Of a stretch of DNA of 64,000 bases, positions 25,763 to 37,768 are shown piece by piece. The notes beneath the pieces were generated by a model that was given only the letters and a program-made list of their open reading frames with translations, ran no database searches and was not told the DNA's origin. Position 1 is the stretch's first letter. Each line of letters begins with the position of its first letter. A program made the translations under genes and the position numbers. This stretch comes from Plasmopara viticola. Lineage: Eukaryota; Oomycota; Peronosporomycetes; Peronosporales; Peronosporaceae. The DNA lies in contig MBPM02000153.1 of assembly GCA_001695595.3 (NCBI GenBank), positions 34,416 to 98,415 on the forward strand, given 5' to 3'.

Positions 25763-27017
25763 GAAGCGCCGATTTGTCCCACAGCCTCAGATACGTCAAA
25801 TCTAGCTTCCTGAGCAAGCACATACGCGTTGCATGCGTACCTTAGCAAATACTGCTCCATTTGAAGTGCCGATTCTTCCTACGGCCTCAGATAAGTCAAA
25901 TATAGCTTCCTGGACAAGCAGACACGCGTTCCGAGCGTAACTAAGCGAGTTCTTCTTCGTTTGAAGTTCCGATTCTTCCTATAGCCTCAGATATGTTGAA
26001 TACAGCTTCCTGGACATGCAGCCACGCGTTTATAGTAGAACTTAGCGATTGCTGCTCCAATATATCCGCCGATTTTTCCAACGGCCTCAGATACGTCAAA
26101 TCTAGCTTTCTGAACAAGCTCATATGCGTTGCAAGCGTACCTTAGTGAGTTCTGCTCCATTCGAAGCGCCGATACTTCCTCAGGTACATCAAACCTAGCC
26201 TCCAGGACATGCAGACATGCGTTCCGAGCGTAACTAAGCGAGTTCTTCTCCATTTAACTCTCCGATTCTTCCTGCAGCCTCAGATACGTTCAATACATCT
26301 TCCTGGTCATGCATCCACGCGTTTCAAGTAGAACTTAGCGATTGCTGCTCCAACAGGAGCGCCAATTCTCCCTACGGCTCAGATACGTCAAATCTAGCTT
26401 TCTGAGCAACCACATATGCGTTTTGCAAGCGTACCTTAGCGAATACTGCTCCATTTGAAGCGCCGATTCTTCTTTCGGCCTCAAATACGTCAAATATAGC
26501 TTCCAGGACATCAATCGGAGTAGTTACCCGAGCGTATTAACATTCGGAGTAGTTACCCGAGCGTATTAACATTACAGACACGCGTTCCGACGTAACTAAG
26601 CGAGTTCTTCTCCATTTGAAGATCCGATTCTTCCTACAGCCTCAGATACGTTTAATACAGCTTCCTGGACATGCAGCCACGCGTTTCAAGTAGAACTTAG
26701 CAATTGCAGCTCCAATAAAAGCGCCGATTTTTCCCACGGCCTCAGATACGTCAAATCTAGCTTTCTGAGCAAGCACATACGCGTTGCATGCGTACCTTAG
26801 CGAATACCGCTCCATTTGAAGTGCCGATTCTTCCTACGGCCTCAGATAGGTCAAATATAGCCTCCAGGACATGCAGGCACGCGTTCCGAGCGTAACTAAG
26901 CGAGTTCTTCTTCGTTTGAAGATTCGATTCTTCTTACAACCTCAGATACGTTCAATACAGCTTCCTGGACATGCAGCCACGCGTTTTAAGTAGAACTTAG
27001 CGATTGCTGCTCCAGTA
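25763..27017 (+). repeat. 12-mer HOR unit 1
   Basis: 1,255 bp, phased on the A monomer with 'gatttgtccc'. It contains two copies of the 29-bp insertion unit at 26,515-26,572. Confidence 0.88.
26512..26573 (+). other. Two copies of a 29-bp insertion unit
   Basis: Inside a B monomer, between 'ccaggacat' and 'acagacacgcg', lies 'caa', then two identical 29-bp units (26,515-26,543 and 26,544-26,572), then 't'. The unit begins 'tcggagtagttacccgagcg' and ends 'tattaacat'. It is not part of any ordinary monomer. It shares short words with T1 monomers ('agttacccg') and with the general monomer ('agcgta'), so it may be a rearranged satellite scrap or foreign DNA. 'acat' stands at both edges. Confidence 0.88.
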
Positions 27018-28264
27018 GAAGCGCCGATTTGTCCCACAGCCTCAGATACGTCAAATCTAGCTTCCTGAGCAAGCACATACGCGTTGCATGCGTACCTTAG
27101 CAAATACTGCTCCATTTGAAGTGCCGATTCTTCCTACGGCCTCAGATAAGTCAAAATATAGCTTCCTGGACAAGCAGACACGCGTTCGAGCGTAACTAAG
27201 CGAGTTCTTCTTCGTTTGAAGTTCGATTCTTCCTATAGCCTCAGATATGTTGAATACAGCTTCCTGGACATGCAGCCACGCGTTTATAGTAGAACTTAGC
27301 GATTGCTGCTCCAATATATCCCGATTTTTCCAACGGCCTCAGATACGTCAAATCTAGCTTTCTGAACAAGCTCATATGCGTTGCAAGCGTACCTTAGTGA
27401 GTTCTGCTCCATTCGAAGCGCCGATACTTCCTCAGGTACATCAAACCTAGCCTCCAGGACATGCAGACATGCGTTCCGAGCGTAACTAAGCGAGTTCTTC
27501 TCCATTTAACTCTCCGATTCTTCCTGCAGCCTCAGATACGTTCAATACATCTTCCTGGTTGCATCACGCGTTTCAAGTAGAACTTAGCGATTGCTGCTCC
27601 AACAGGAGCGCCAATTCTCCCTACGGCTCAGATACGTCAAATCTAGCTTTCTGAGCAACCACATATGCGTTTTGCAAGCGTACCTTAGCGAATATGCTCC
27701 ATTTGAAGCGCCGATTCTTCTTTCGGCCTCAAATACGTCAAATATAGCTTCCAGGACATCAATCGGAGTAGTTACCCGAGCGTATTAACATTCGGAGTAG
27801 TTACCCGAGCGTATTAACATTACAGACACGCGTTCCGAACGTAACTAGCGAGTTCTTCTCCATTTGAAGATCCGATTCTTCCTACAGCCTCAGATACGTT
27901 TAATACAGCTTCCTGGACATGCAGCCACGCGTTTCAAGTAGAACTTAGCAATTGCAGCTCCAATAAAAGCGCCGATTTTCCCACGGCCTCAGATACGTCA
28001 AATCTAGCTTTCTGAGCAAGCACATACGCGTTGCATGCGTACCTTAGCGAATACCGCTCCATTTGAAGTGCCGATTCTTCCTACGGCCTCAGATAGGTCA
28101 AATATAGCCTCCAGGACATGCAGGCACGCGTTCCGAGCGTAACTAAGCGAGTTCTTCTTCGTTTGAAGATTCGATTCTTCTTACAACCTCAGATACGTTC
28201 AATACAGCTTCCTGGACATGCAGCCACGCGTTTTAAGTAGAACTTAGCGATTGCTGCTCCAGTA
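27018..28264 (+). repeat. 12-mer HOR unit 2
   Basis: 1,247 bp, with two copies of the 29-bp unit at 27,763-27,820. It differs from unit 1 mainly by single-base deletions, for example 'gcgttcgagcg', 'gaagttcgattc' and 'gcgaatatgctcc', which may be sequencing error. Confidence 0.88.
27760..27821 (+). other. Two copies of a 29-bp insertion unit
   Basis: Same insertion point and two-copy structure as at 26,512. Units occupy 27,763-27,791 and 27,792-27,820. Confidence 0.88.
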
Positions 28265-29491
28265 GAAGCGCCGATTTGTCCCACAGCCTCAGATACGTCA
28301 AATCTAGCTTCCTGATCAAGCACATACGCGTTGCATGCGTACCTTAGCAAATACTGCTCCATTTGAAGTGCCGATTCTTCCTACGGCCTCAGATAAGTCA
28401 AATATAGCTTCCTGGACAAGCAGACACGCGTTCCGAGCGTAACTAAGCGAGTTCTTCTTCGTTTGAAGTTCCGATTCTTCCTATAGCCTCAGATATGTTG
28501 AATACAGCTTCCTGGACATGCAGCCACGCGTTTATAGTAGAACTTAGCGATTGCTGCTCCAATATATCCGCCGATTTTTCCAACGGCCTCAGATACGTCA
28601 AATCTAGCTTTCTGAACAAGCTCATATGCGTTGCAAGCGTACCTTAGTGAGTTCTGCTCCATTCGAAGCGCCGATACTTCCTCAGGTACGTCAAACCTAG
28701 CCTCCAGGACATGCAGACATGCGTTCCGAGCGTAACTAAGCGAGTTCTTCTCCATTTAACTCTCCGATTCTTCCTGCAGCCTCAGATACGTTCAATACAT
28801 CTTCCTGGTCATGCATCCACGCGTTTCAAGTAGAACTTAGCGATTGCTGCTCCAACAGGAGCGCCAATTCTCCCTACGGCTCAGATACGTCAAATCTAGC
28901 TTTCTGAGCAACCACATATGCGTTTTGCAAGCGTACCTTAGCGAATACTGCTCCATTTGAAGCGCCGATTCTTCCTACGGCCTCAAATACGTCAAATATA
29001 GCTTCCAGGACATCAATCGGAGTAGTTACCCGAGCGTATTAACATTACAGACACGCGTTCCGAACGTAACTAAGCGAGTTCTTCTCCATTTGAAGATCCG
29101 ATTCTTCCTACAGCCTCAGATACGTTTAATACAGCTTCCTGGACATGCAGCCACGCGTTTCAAGTAGAACTTAGCAATTGCAGCTCCAATAAAAGCGCCG
29201 ATTTTTCCCACGGCCTCAGATACGTCAAATCTAGCTTTCTGAGCAAGCACATACGCGTTGCATGCGTACCTTAGCGAATACCGCTCCATTTGAAGTGCCG
29301 ATTCTTCCTACGGCCTCAGATAGGTCAAATATAGCCTCCAGGACATGCAGGCACGCGTTCCGAGCGTAACTAAGCGAGTTCTTCTTCGTTTGAAGATTCG
29401 ATTCTTCTTACAACCTCAGATACGTTCAATACAGCTTCCTGGACATGCAGCCACGCGTTTTAAGTAGAACTTAGCGATTGCTGCTCCAGTA
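28265..29491 (+). repeat. 12-mer HOR unit 3
   Basis: 1,227 bp. It is shorter than its neighbours because it holds a single copy of the 29-bp unit, at 29,017-29,045. Confidence 0.88.
29014..29046 (+). other. Single copy of the 29-bp insertion unit
   Basis: 'ccaggacat', 'caa', one unit (29,017-29,045), 't', then 'acagacacgcg'. This is the one-copy state that links the empty site at 31,493 with the two-copy sites. Confidence 0.88.
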
Positions 29492-30744
29492 GAAGCGCCG
29501 ATTTGTCCCACAGCCTCAGATACGTCAAATCTAGCTTCTGAGCAAGCACATACGCGTTGCATGCGTACCTTAGCAAATACTGCTCCATTTGAAGTGCCGA
29601 TTCTTCCTACGGCCTCAGATAAGTCAAATATAGCTTCCTGGACAAGCAGACACGCGTTCCGAGCGTAACTAAGCGAGTTCTTCTTCGTTTGAAGTTCCGA
29701 TTCTTCCTATAGCCTCAGATATGTTGAATACAGCTTCCTGGACATGCAGCCACGCGTTTATAGTAGAACTTAGCGATTGCTGCTCCAATATATCCGCCGA
29801 TTTTTCCAACGGCCTCAGATACGTCAAATCTAGCTTTCTGAACAAGCTCATATGCGTTGCAAGCGTACCTTAGTGAGTTCTGCTCCATTCGAAGCGCCGA
29901 TACTTCCTCAGGTACGTCAAACCTAGCCTCCAGGACATGCAGACATGCGTTCCGAGCGTAACTAAGCGAGTTCTTCTCCATTTAACTCTCCGATTCTTCC
30001 TGCAGCCTCAGATACGTTCAATACATCTTCCTGGTCATGCATCACGCGTTTCAAGTAGAACTTAGCGATTGCTGCTCCAACAGGAGCGCCAATCTCCCTA
30101 CGGCTCAGATACGTCAAATCTAGCTTTCTGAGCAACCACATATGCGTTTTGCAAGCGTACCTTAGCGAATACTGCTCCATTTGAAGCGCCGATTCTTCCT
30201 ACGGCCTCAAATACGTCAAATATAGCTTCCAGGACATCAATCGGAGTAGTTACCCGAGCGTATTAACATTCGGAGTAGTTACCCGAGCGTATTAACATTA
30301 CAGACACGCGTTCCGAACGTAACTAAGCGAGTTCTTCTCCATTTGAAGATCCGATTCTTCCTACAGCCTCAGATACGTTTAATACAGCTTCCTGGACATG
30401 CAGCCACGCGTTTCAAGTAGAACTTAGCAATTGCAGCTCCAATAAAAGCGCCGATTTTTCCCACGGCCTCAGATACGTCAAATCTAGCTTTCTGAGCAAG
30501 CACATACGCGTTGCATGCGTACCTTAGCGAATACCGCTCCATTTGAAGTGCCGATTCTTCCCACGGCCTCAGATAGGTCAAATATAGCCTCCAGGACATG
30601 CAGGCACGCGTTCCGAGCGTAACTAAGCGAGTTCTTCTTCGTTTGAAGATTCGATTCTTCTTACAACCTCAGATACGTTCAATACAGCTTCCTGGACATG
30701 CAGCCACGCGTTTTAAGTAGAACTTAGCGATTGCTGCTCCAATA
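29492..30744 (+). repeat. 12-mer HOR unit 4
   Basis: 1,253 bp, with two copies of the 29-bp unit at 30,241-30,298. Confidence 0.88.
30238..30299 (+). other. Two copies of a 29-bp insertion unit
   Basis: Same site and structure as at 26,512. Units occupy 30,241-30,269 and 30,270-30,298. Confidence 0.88.
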
Positions 30745-30895
30745 GAAGCGCCGCTTCTTCGTACGGCTCAGATACGTCAAATCTAGCTTCCTGAGCAAGC
30801 ACATATGCGTTGCAAGCGTACTGTAGCGAGTTCTGCTCCATTTGAAGCGTCGATTCTTCCTTCGGCCTCAAATACGTCAAATCTTGCTTCCTGGA
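30745..30895 (+). repeat. Patch of domain 3 monomers inside the 12-mer
   Basis: Where units 1-4 have A with 'gatttgtccc' and B with 'agataagtc', this unit has A1 ('ccgcttcttcgtacggctc', 'gtactgtagcg') followed by the left part of B1 ('gaagcgtcg', 'caaatcttgcttcctgg'). It then returns to the B2-like 'gacaagcagacac'. This looks like a conversion or exchange tract copied from the 13-24 kb block. Confidence 0.82.
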
Positions 30896-31700
30896 CAAGC
30901 AGACACGCGTTCCGAGCGTAACTAAGCGAGTTCTTCTTCGTTTGAAGTTCCGATTCTTCCTATAGCCTCAGATATGTTGAATACAGCTTCCTGGACATGC
31001 AGCCACGCGTTTTAAGTAGAACTTAGCGATTGCTGCTCCAATATATCCGCCGATTTTTCCAACGGCCTCAGATACGTCAAATCTAGCTTTCTGAACAAGC
31101 TCATATGCGTTGCAAGCGTACCTTAGTGAGTTCTGCTCCATTCGAAGCGCCGATACTTCCTCAGGTACGTCAAACCTAGCCTCCAGGACATGCAGACATG
31201 CGTTCCGAGCGTAACTAAGCGAGTTCTTCTCCATTTAAATCTCCGATTCTTCCTGCAGCCTCAGATACGTTCAATACATCTTCCTGGTCATGCATCCACG
31301 CGTTTCAAGTAGAACTTAGCGATTGCTGCTCCAACAGGAGCGCCAATTCTCCCTACGGCTCAGATACGTCAAATCTAGCTTTCTGAGCAACCACATATGC
31401 GTTTTGCAAGCGTACCTTAGCGAATACTGCTCCATTTGAAGCGCCGATTCTTCCTACGGCCTCAAATACGTCAAATATAGCTTCCAGGACATACAGACAC
31501 GCGTTCCGAGCGTAACTAAGCGAGTTCTTCTCCATTTGAAGATCCGATTCTTCCTACAGCCTCAGATACGTTTAATACAGCTTCCTGGACATGCAGCCAC
31601 GCGTTTCAAGTAGAACTTAGCAATTGCAGCTCCAATAAAAGCGCCGATTTTTCCCACGGCCTCAGATACGTCAAATCTAGCTTTCTGAGCAAGCACATAT
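30745..31700 (+). repeat. 12-mer HOR unit 5, partial
   Basis: It follows the 12-mer order except that its first two monomers are of the domain 3 kind (30,745-30,895). Its insertion site at 31,493 is empty ('ccaggacat' joined to 'acagacacg'). It leaves the 12-mer pattern near 31,700, where 'gcaagcgtgccttagtgag' begins. Confidence 0.82.
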
Positions 31701-32720
31701 GCGTTGCAAGCGTGCCTTAGTGAGTTCTGCTCCATCTGAAGCGCCGATTCTTTCACAGATACGTCAAATATAGCTTTCAGGACATGCAGACACGCGTTCC
31801 GAGCGTAACTAAGCGAGTTCTTCTCCGTTTGAAGATCTGATTCTTCTTACAACCTCAGATACGTTCAATACAGCTTCCTGGACATGCAGCCACGCGTTTT
31901 AAGTAGAACTTAGTGATTTGCTGCTCCAATAAGAGCACCGATTCTTCCTACGGCCTCAGATACGTCAAATCTAGCTTTCTGAGCAAGCACATATGCGTTG
32001 CATGCGTACTTTAGCGAATACTGCTCCATCTGAAGTGCCGATTCTTCCTACGGCCTCAGATACGTCAAATATAGCCTTCAGGACATGCAGACATGCGTTC
32101 CGAGCGTCTAAGCAAGTTCTTCTCCATTTGAAGATCCGATTCTTTCTACAGCCTTAGATACGTTCAATACATCTTCCTGGACATGCAGTCACGCGTTTCA
32201 AGTAGAACTCAGCGATCGCTGCTCCAGTAGAAGCGCCAATTCTTTTTACGGCCTCAGATACGTCAAATCTAGCTTTCTGAGCACGCACATATGCGTTGCA
32301 AGCGTGCCTTAGTGAGTTCTGCTCCATCTGAAGCGCCGATTCTTTCACAGATACGTCAAACCTAGCTTTCAGGACATGCAGACACGCGTTCCGAGCGTCT
32401 AAGCGAGTTCTTCTCCGTTTGAAGATACGATTCTTCCTAAAAGACTCAGATACGTTAAATACAGCTTCCTGGACATGCTGCCACGCGTTTTAAGTAGAAT
32501 TTAGCGAATGCTGCACCAATAGAAGCACCGATTCTTCCTACAGCCTCAGATACGCTCTATACAGCTTCCTGGACATGCAGCCACGCGTTTTAGGTAGAAC
32601 ATAGTGATTGCTGCTCCAATAGAAGCGCCGATTTTTCCTACGGCTCAGGTACGTCAAATCTCGCTTCCTGAGCAAGCACATACGCGTTTCAAGCGTAACT
32701 TATCGAATACTGCTCTATTT

Positions 32721-33020
32721 GAGGTGCCGATTCTTGCCATGGCCTCAGATATGTCTAATCTTGCTTCTTGGGCATGTAGTTTCCCGTTTCAAGCAAAACT
32801 TGGATTAAACTGCTCCGTTTTAAGCGACGATTTTTTTCATGGCCTCAAATACGTCAACTCTTTCTTTCTGGCCATGCTTACACGCGTTTCAAGCGTAACT
32901 TAGCGAATACTGCTCCAATTAAAGCACCGACCCTTCCTAAGGCCTCAGATACGTCCAACCTAGCCTCCAGGAAATACAGGCATGCGTTCCGAGCATAACG
33001 AAGCGAGTTCTTCTCCATTT
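32721..33020 (+). repeat. T1-T2-T3 cassette
   Basis: T1 ('gaggtgccg', 'cttggattaaactg'), T2 ('tcaactctttctttctgg') and T3 ('aaagcaccgaccc', 'ggaaatacaggcatgcg') in the same order as at 24,370. Confidence 0.8.
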
Positions 33021-33617
33021 GAAGCTCCGATTCTCCCTGCAGCCTCAGATACGTTCAATACAGCTTCCAGGACATGCTGCCACGCGTTTTAAGTAGAACT
33101 TAGCGAATGCTGCTCCAATATAAACGCCGATTCTTCAGACGGCCTCAGATACGTCAAATCTAGCTTCCTGAGAAAGCCCATATGCGTTGCAATCGTACCT
33201 TAGCGAATACTGCTGCATTTGAAGCGACAATTCTTCCTATGGCCTCAGATACGTCAAATATAGCTTTAAGGACATGCAGACACGCGTTCCGAGCGTCTAA
33301 GCGAGTTCTTCTCCGTTTGAAGCTCCGATTCTTCCTACAGCCTCAGATACGTTTAATACAGCTTCCTGGACATGCAGCCACGCGTTTTAAGTAGAATTCA
33401 GCGAATGCTGCTCCTATAGAAGCACCGATTCTTCCTACAGCCTCAGATACGTTTAATACAGCTTCCTGGACATGCAGCCACGCGTTTTAAGTAGAACTTA
33501 GCGATTGCTGCTCCAATAGAAGCGCCGATACTTCCTACGGCTCAGGTACGTCAAATCTCGCTCTCTGAGCAAGCACATATGCGTTGCAAGCGTAACTTAG
33601 CGAATACTGCTCCATTT

Positions 33618-33917
33618 GAGGTGCCGATTCTTCCCATGGCCTCAGATATGTCCAATCTTGCTTCTTGGGCATGTAGTTACTCGATTCAAGCGAAACTTGG
33701 ATAAAACTGCTCCGTTTGAAGCGACGATTTTTTTCATGGCCTCAAATACGTCAACTCTATCTTTCTGGCCATGCTTACAAGCGTTTCAAGCGTAACTTAG
33801 CGAATACTGCTCCAATTGAAGCACCGACCCTTCCTAAGGCCTCAGATACGTCCAACCTTGCCTCCAGGAAATACAGACATGCGTTCCGAGCATAACTAAG
33901 CGAGTTCTTCTCCATTT
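33618..33917 (+). repeat. T1-T2-T3 cassette
   Basis: Full cassette about 0.9 kb after the previous one, a local tandem copy of a 9-monomer segment. T1 reads 'gtagttactcgattcaag', a variant of the usual 'ttacccgtttcaag'. Confidence 0.8.
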
Positions 33918-34415
33918 GAAGCTACGATTCTCCCTGCAGCCTCCGATACGTTCAATACAGCTTCCAGGACATGCTGCACGCGTTTTCAGTAGAACTTAGC
34001 GAATGCTGCTCCAATATAAGCGCCGATTCTTCGTACGGCCTCAGATACGTCAAAACTAGCTTCCTGAGCAAGCCCGTATGCGTTGCAAGCGTACCTTAGC
34101 GAATACAGCTCCATTTGAAGCGACAATTCTTCCTACGGCCTCAGATACGTCAAATATAGCTTCCTGGACAAGCAGACACGCGTTCCGAGCGTAACCAAGC
34201 GAGTTCTTCTTCGTTTGAAGATCCGATTCTTCCTACAGCCTCAGATACGTTCAATACAGCTTCCTGGACATGCAGCCACGAGTTTTAAGTAGAACTTAGC
34301 GATTGCTGCTCCAATAGAAGCGCCGATTCTTTCTACGGCTCAGGTAAGTCAAATCTCGCTTTCTGAGTAAGCACATACGCGTTTCAAGCGTAACTTAGCG
34401 AATACTGCTCCATTT

Positions 34416-34615
34416 GAGGTGCCGATTCTTGCCATGGCCTCAGATATGTACAATCTTGCTTCCTGGGCATGCAGTTACCCGTTTCAAGCGAAACTTGGAT
34501 AAACTGCTCCGTTTGAAGCGACGATTTTTTTCCACGGCCTCAAAAACGTCAACTCTATCTTTCTGGCCATGCTTACACGCGTTTCGAGCGTAACTTAGCG
34601 AATACTGCTCCAATT
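34416..34615 (+). repeat. T1-T2 pair, T3 replaced
   Basis: T1 and T2 are intact. The next monomer begins as T3 ('aaagcaccgac') but continues as an ordinary B ('tcttcctacggcctcag', 'caaatatagcttccagg'). Confidence 0.75.
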
Positions 34616-35498
34616 AAAGCACCGACTCTTCCTACGGCCTCAGATACGTCAAATATAGCTTCCAGGACAAGCAGACACACGTTCCGAGCGTAACTACACG
34701 AGTTCTTTCTCGATTGAAGATCCAATTCTTCCTACAGCCTCAAATACGTTCAATACAGCTTCCTGGACATGCAGCCACGCGTTTTAAGAAAAACTTAGCG
34801 ATTGCTGCTCCAATAAAAGCACCGACTCTTCCTACGGCTCAGATACGTCAAATCTAGCTTTCTCAGCAAGCACATATGCGTTGCAAGCGTGCCTTAGTGA
34901 GTTCTGCTCCATTTGAAGCGCCGATTCTTCCACGGATACGTCAAATCTAGCTTTCAGGACATGCAGACACGCGTTCCGAGCGTAACCAAGCGAGTTCTTC
35001 TCCGTTTGAAGATCCGATTCTTCCTACAGCCTCAAATACGTTCAATACATCTTCCTGGACATGCAGCCACGCGTTTCAAGTAGAACTTAGCGATTGCTGC
35101 TCCAGTAGAAGCGCCGATTTTTCCCACGGCCTCAGATACGTCAAATCTAGCTTCCTGAGCAAGCGCATACGCGTTGCATGCGTAACTTAGCGAGTTCAAC
35201 TCCATTTAAAGCTCCGATTCTTTCTACGGCCTCAGATACGTCAAATATAGCTTCCAGGACATGCAGGCACGCATTCCGAGCGTATCTAAGCGAGTTCTTC
35301 TCCGTTTTAAGATGCGATTTTTCTTACAGCCTCAGATACGTTCAATACATCTTCCTGGACATGCAGTCACGCGTTTCAAGTAGAACTTAGCGATTACTGC
35401 TCCAATAGAAGCGCCGATTCTTCCTACGGCTCCGATACGTCAAATCTAGCTTCCTGAGCAAGCCCATACGTGTTGCAAACGTACCTTAGCGAGTTCTT

Positions 35499-35515
35499 CT
35501 TCGTTTGAAGCGCCG
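35499..35515 (+). other. CENP-B-box-like word at an A/B junction
   Basis: The 17-mer 'cttcgtttgaagcgccg' matches 7 of the 9 essential positions of the mammalian CENP-B box (nTTCGnnnnAnnCGGGn). The two failures are the last two G of CGGG. Similar words lie at 36,194-36,210 and 36,980-36,996, and in the duplicate at 40,900-40,916 and 41,686-41,702. Binding by a CENP-B-like protein is not shown. Confidence 0.3.
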
Positions 35516-36701
35516 ATTCTTCCCACGGCCTCAGATACGTCAAATATAGCTTTCTGGCCATGCAGACCCACGTTTCAAGCGTTACTTAGCGAATACTGTT
35601 CCATTTGAAGTGCCGATTCTTCCCACGGTATCAGATATGTCCAATCTTGCTTCCTGGACATGCACTTACCCGTTTCAAGAGATACTTTGCGAATGCTGCT
35701 CCATTTGAAGTGCCGATTACTCCTACGGCCTCAAATACGTCAAATCTAGCTTTCAGGACATGCAGCCATGCGTTTTAAGAAGAACTTAGCGATTGCTGCT
35801 CCAATAGAAGGATCCGCCGATTCTTCCACCAGCTCAGATACGTCAAAACTCGCTTTCTGAACAAGCACATATGCGTTGCAAGCGTACCTTAGCGAATACT
35901 GTTCCATTTGAAGCGCCGATTCTTCCACAGATACGTCAAATCTAGCTTTCAGGACATGCAGACACGCGTTCCGAGCGTAACTAAGCGAGTTTTTCTCCGT
36001 TTGAAGATCGGATATTTCCTACAGCCTCAGATGCGTTCAATACAGCTTCCTGGACATGCAGTCACGCGTTTCAAGTGGAACTTAGCGAATGCTGCTCCAA
36101 TAGAAGCGCCGATTCTTCCTACGGCTCCGATACGTCAAATCTAGCTTCCTGAGCAAACACATACGCGTTGCAAACGTACCTTAGCGAGTTCCTCTTCGTT
36201 TGAAGCGCCGATTCTTCCCACGGCCTCAGATACGTCCAATATAGCTTTCTGGCCATGCAGACCCGCGTTTCAAGCGTAATTTAAAAAATACTGCTCCATT
36301 TGAAGTGCCGATTCTTCCCACGGCCTCAAATATGTCCAATCTTGCTTTCTGGACATGCACTTAACCGTTTCAAGAGATACTTAGCGAATGCTGCTCCATT
36401 TGAAGTGCCGATTCTTCCCACGGCCACAAATACGTCAACTCTAGCTTTCAGGACATGCAGATACACGTTCCGAGCATAACTTAGCGAGTTCTTCTCCGTT
36501 TGAAGATCCGATTCTTCCTACAGCCTCAGATACGTTCAATACAGCTTCCTGGACATGCAGCCACGCGTTTTTAATTGAACTTTGCGATTGCTGCTCCAGT
36601 AGAAGCGCCGATTTTTCCCACGGCCTCAGATACGTCAAATCTAGCTTCCTGAGCAAGCATATACGCGTTGCATGCGTAACCTAGCGAGTTCTGCTCCATT
36701 T

Positions 36702-36788
36702 AAAGCGCCAATTCCTTCTACAGCCTCAAATACGTCAAATATAGCTTCCACGCGTTCCGAGCGTATCTAAGCGAGTTCTTCTCCATTT
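36702..36788 (+). repeat. 87-bp B monomer with internal deletion
   Basis: 'atagcttcc' is joined directly to 'acgcgttccgagcg', losing the 'aggacatgcagac' segment. The same deletion is present at 41,408-41,494 in the second copy of the segment. Confidence 0.8.
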
Positions 36789-37679
36789 TAAGATCCGATT
36801 CTTCCTACAGCCTCAGATACGTTCAATACAACTTCCTGGACATGCAGCCACGCGTTTTAAGTAGAACTTAGCGATTACTGCTCCAATAGAAGCGCCGATT
36901 CTTCCTTGGGCTCCGATACGTCAAATTTAGCTTCCTGAGCAAGCACATACGCGTTGCAAACGTACCTTAGCGAGTTCCTCTTCGTTTGAAGCGCCGATTC
37001 TTCCCACGGCCTCAGATGCGTCAAAAATAGCTTCCAGGACATGCAGACCCGCGTTTCAAGCGTATCTTAGCGAATACTGCTCCATTTGAAGTGCCGATTC
37101 TTTCCACGGCCTCAGATATGTCCAATCTTGCTTCCTGGACATGCGGTTACCCGTTTCAAGCGATACTTAGCGAATGCTGCTCCATTTGAAGTGCCGATTC
37201 TTCCCACGGCCACAAATACGTCAACTCTAGCTTTCAGGACATGCAGATACACGTTCCGAGCATAACTCAGCGAGTTCTTCTCCATTTGAAGATCCGATTC
37301 CTCCTACGCCCTCAGATACGTCAAATCTAGCTTTCAGGACATGCAGCCACGCGTTTTAAGTAGAACTTAGCGATTGCTGCTCCAATAGAACCGCGCATTC
37401 TTCCTACGGCTCAGATACGTCAAATCTAGCTCATTGAGCAAGCACATATCCGTTGCAAGCGTACATTAATGAGTTCTGCTCCATTTGAAGCGCCGATTCT
37501 TCCACAGATACGTAAAATCTAGCTTTCAGGACATACAGACACGCGTTCCGAGCGTAACTAAGCGAGTTCTTCTCCGTTTGAAGCTCCGATTCTTCCTACA
37601 GCTTTAAATACGTTCAATACAGCTTCCTGGACATGCACCCACGCTTTTTAAGTAGAATTCAGCGAATGCTGCTCCAATA

Positions 37680-37768
37680 CAAGCGCCGATTCTTCCTACA
37701 ATTCTATACAGCTTCCTGGACATGCAGCCACGCGTTTTAAGTAGAACTTAGCGATTGCTGCTCCAATA
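37680..37768 (+). repeat. 89-bp C-like monomer with internal deletion
   Basis: 'cttcctaca' is joined to 'attctatacagcttcctgg', losing most of 'gcctcagatacg'. Its duplicate is at 42,386-42,474. Confidence 0.8.

Larger units (their letters stand above)
25763..31700 (+). repeat. Satellite domain 5: 12-mer HOR block
   Basis: Four complete units and one partial unit repeat nearly base for base. Each unit contains four A-B-C trimers, each distinguishable: B with 'agataagtc', a C-A junction with 'caatatatccgcc', a short B with 'gatacttcctcaggtac', a C with 'ccatttaactctccg', and an A with 'aacaggagcgcc'. Without the 29-bp insertions the unit is 1,186-1,193 bp. Very high identity between units implies recent amplification. 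Confidence 0.9.
31701..36002 (+). repeat. Satellite domain 6: diverged, T cassettes, short B monomers
   Basis: A-B-C monomers of mixed divergence. Three T1-T2(-T3) occurrences are spaced at about 0.8-0.9 kb. Some B monomers lack about 7 bp in the 'cctacggcctcagatac' segment, for example 'gattcttccacggatacg' near 34,925 and 'tcttccacagatacg' near 35,922. This shorter B type becomes common downstream. No gene or unique sequence is seen. Confidence 0.8.

Noticed and set aside
26515..30298. 29-bp repeats as a CRISPR array
   Set aside because: The length resembles a CRISPR repeat, but the two units are directly adjacent with no spacers, there are at most two per site, and no cas gene is near.
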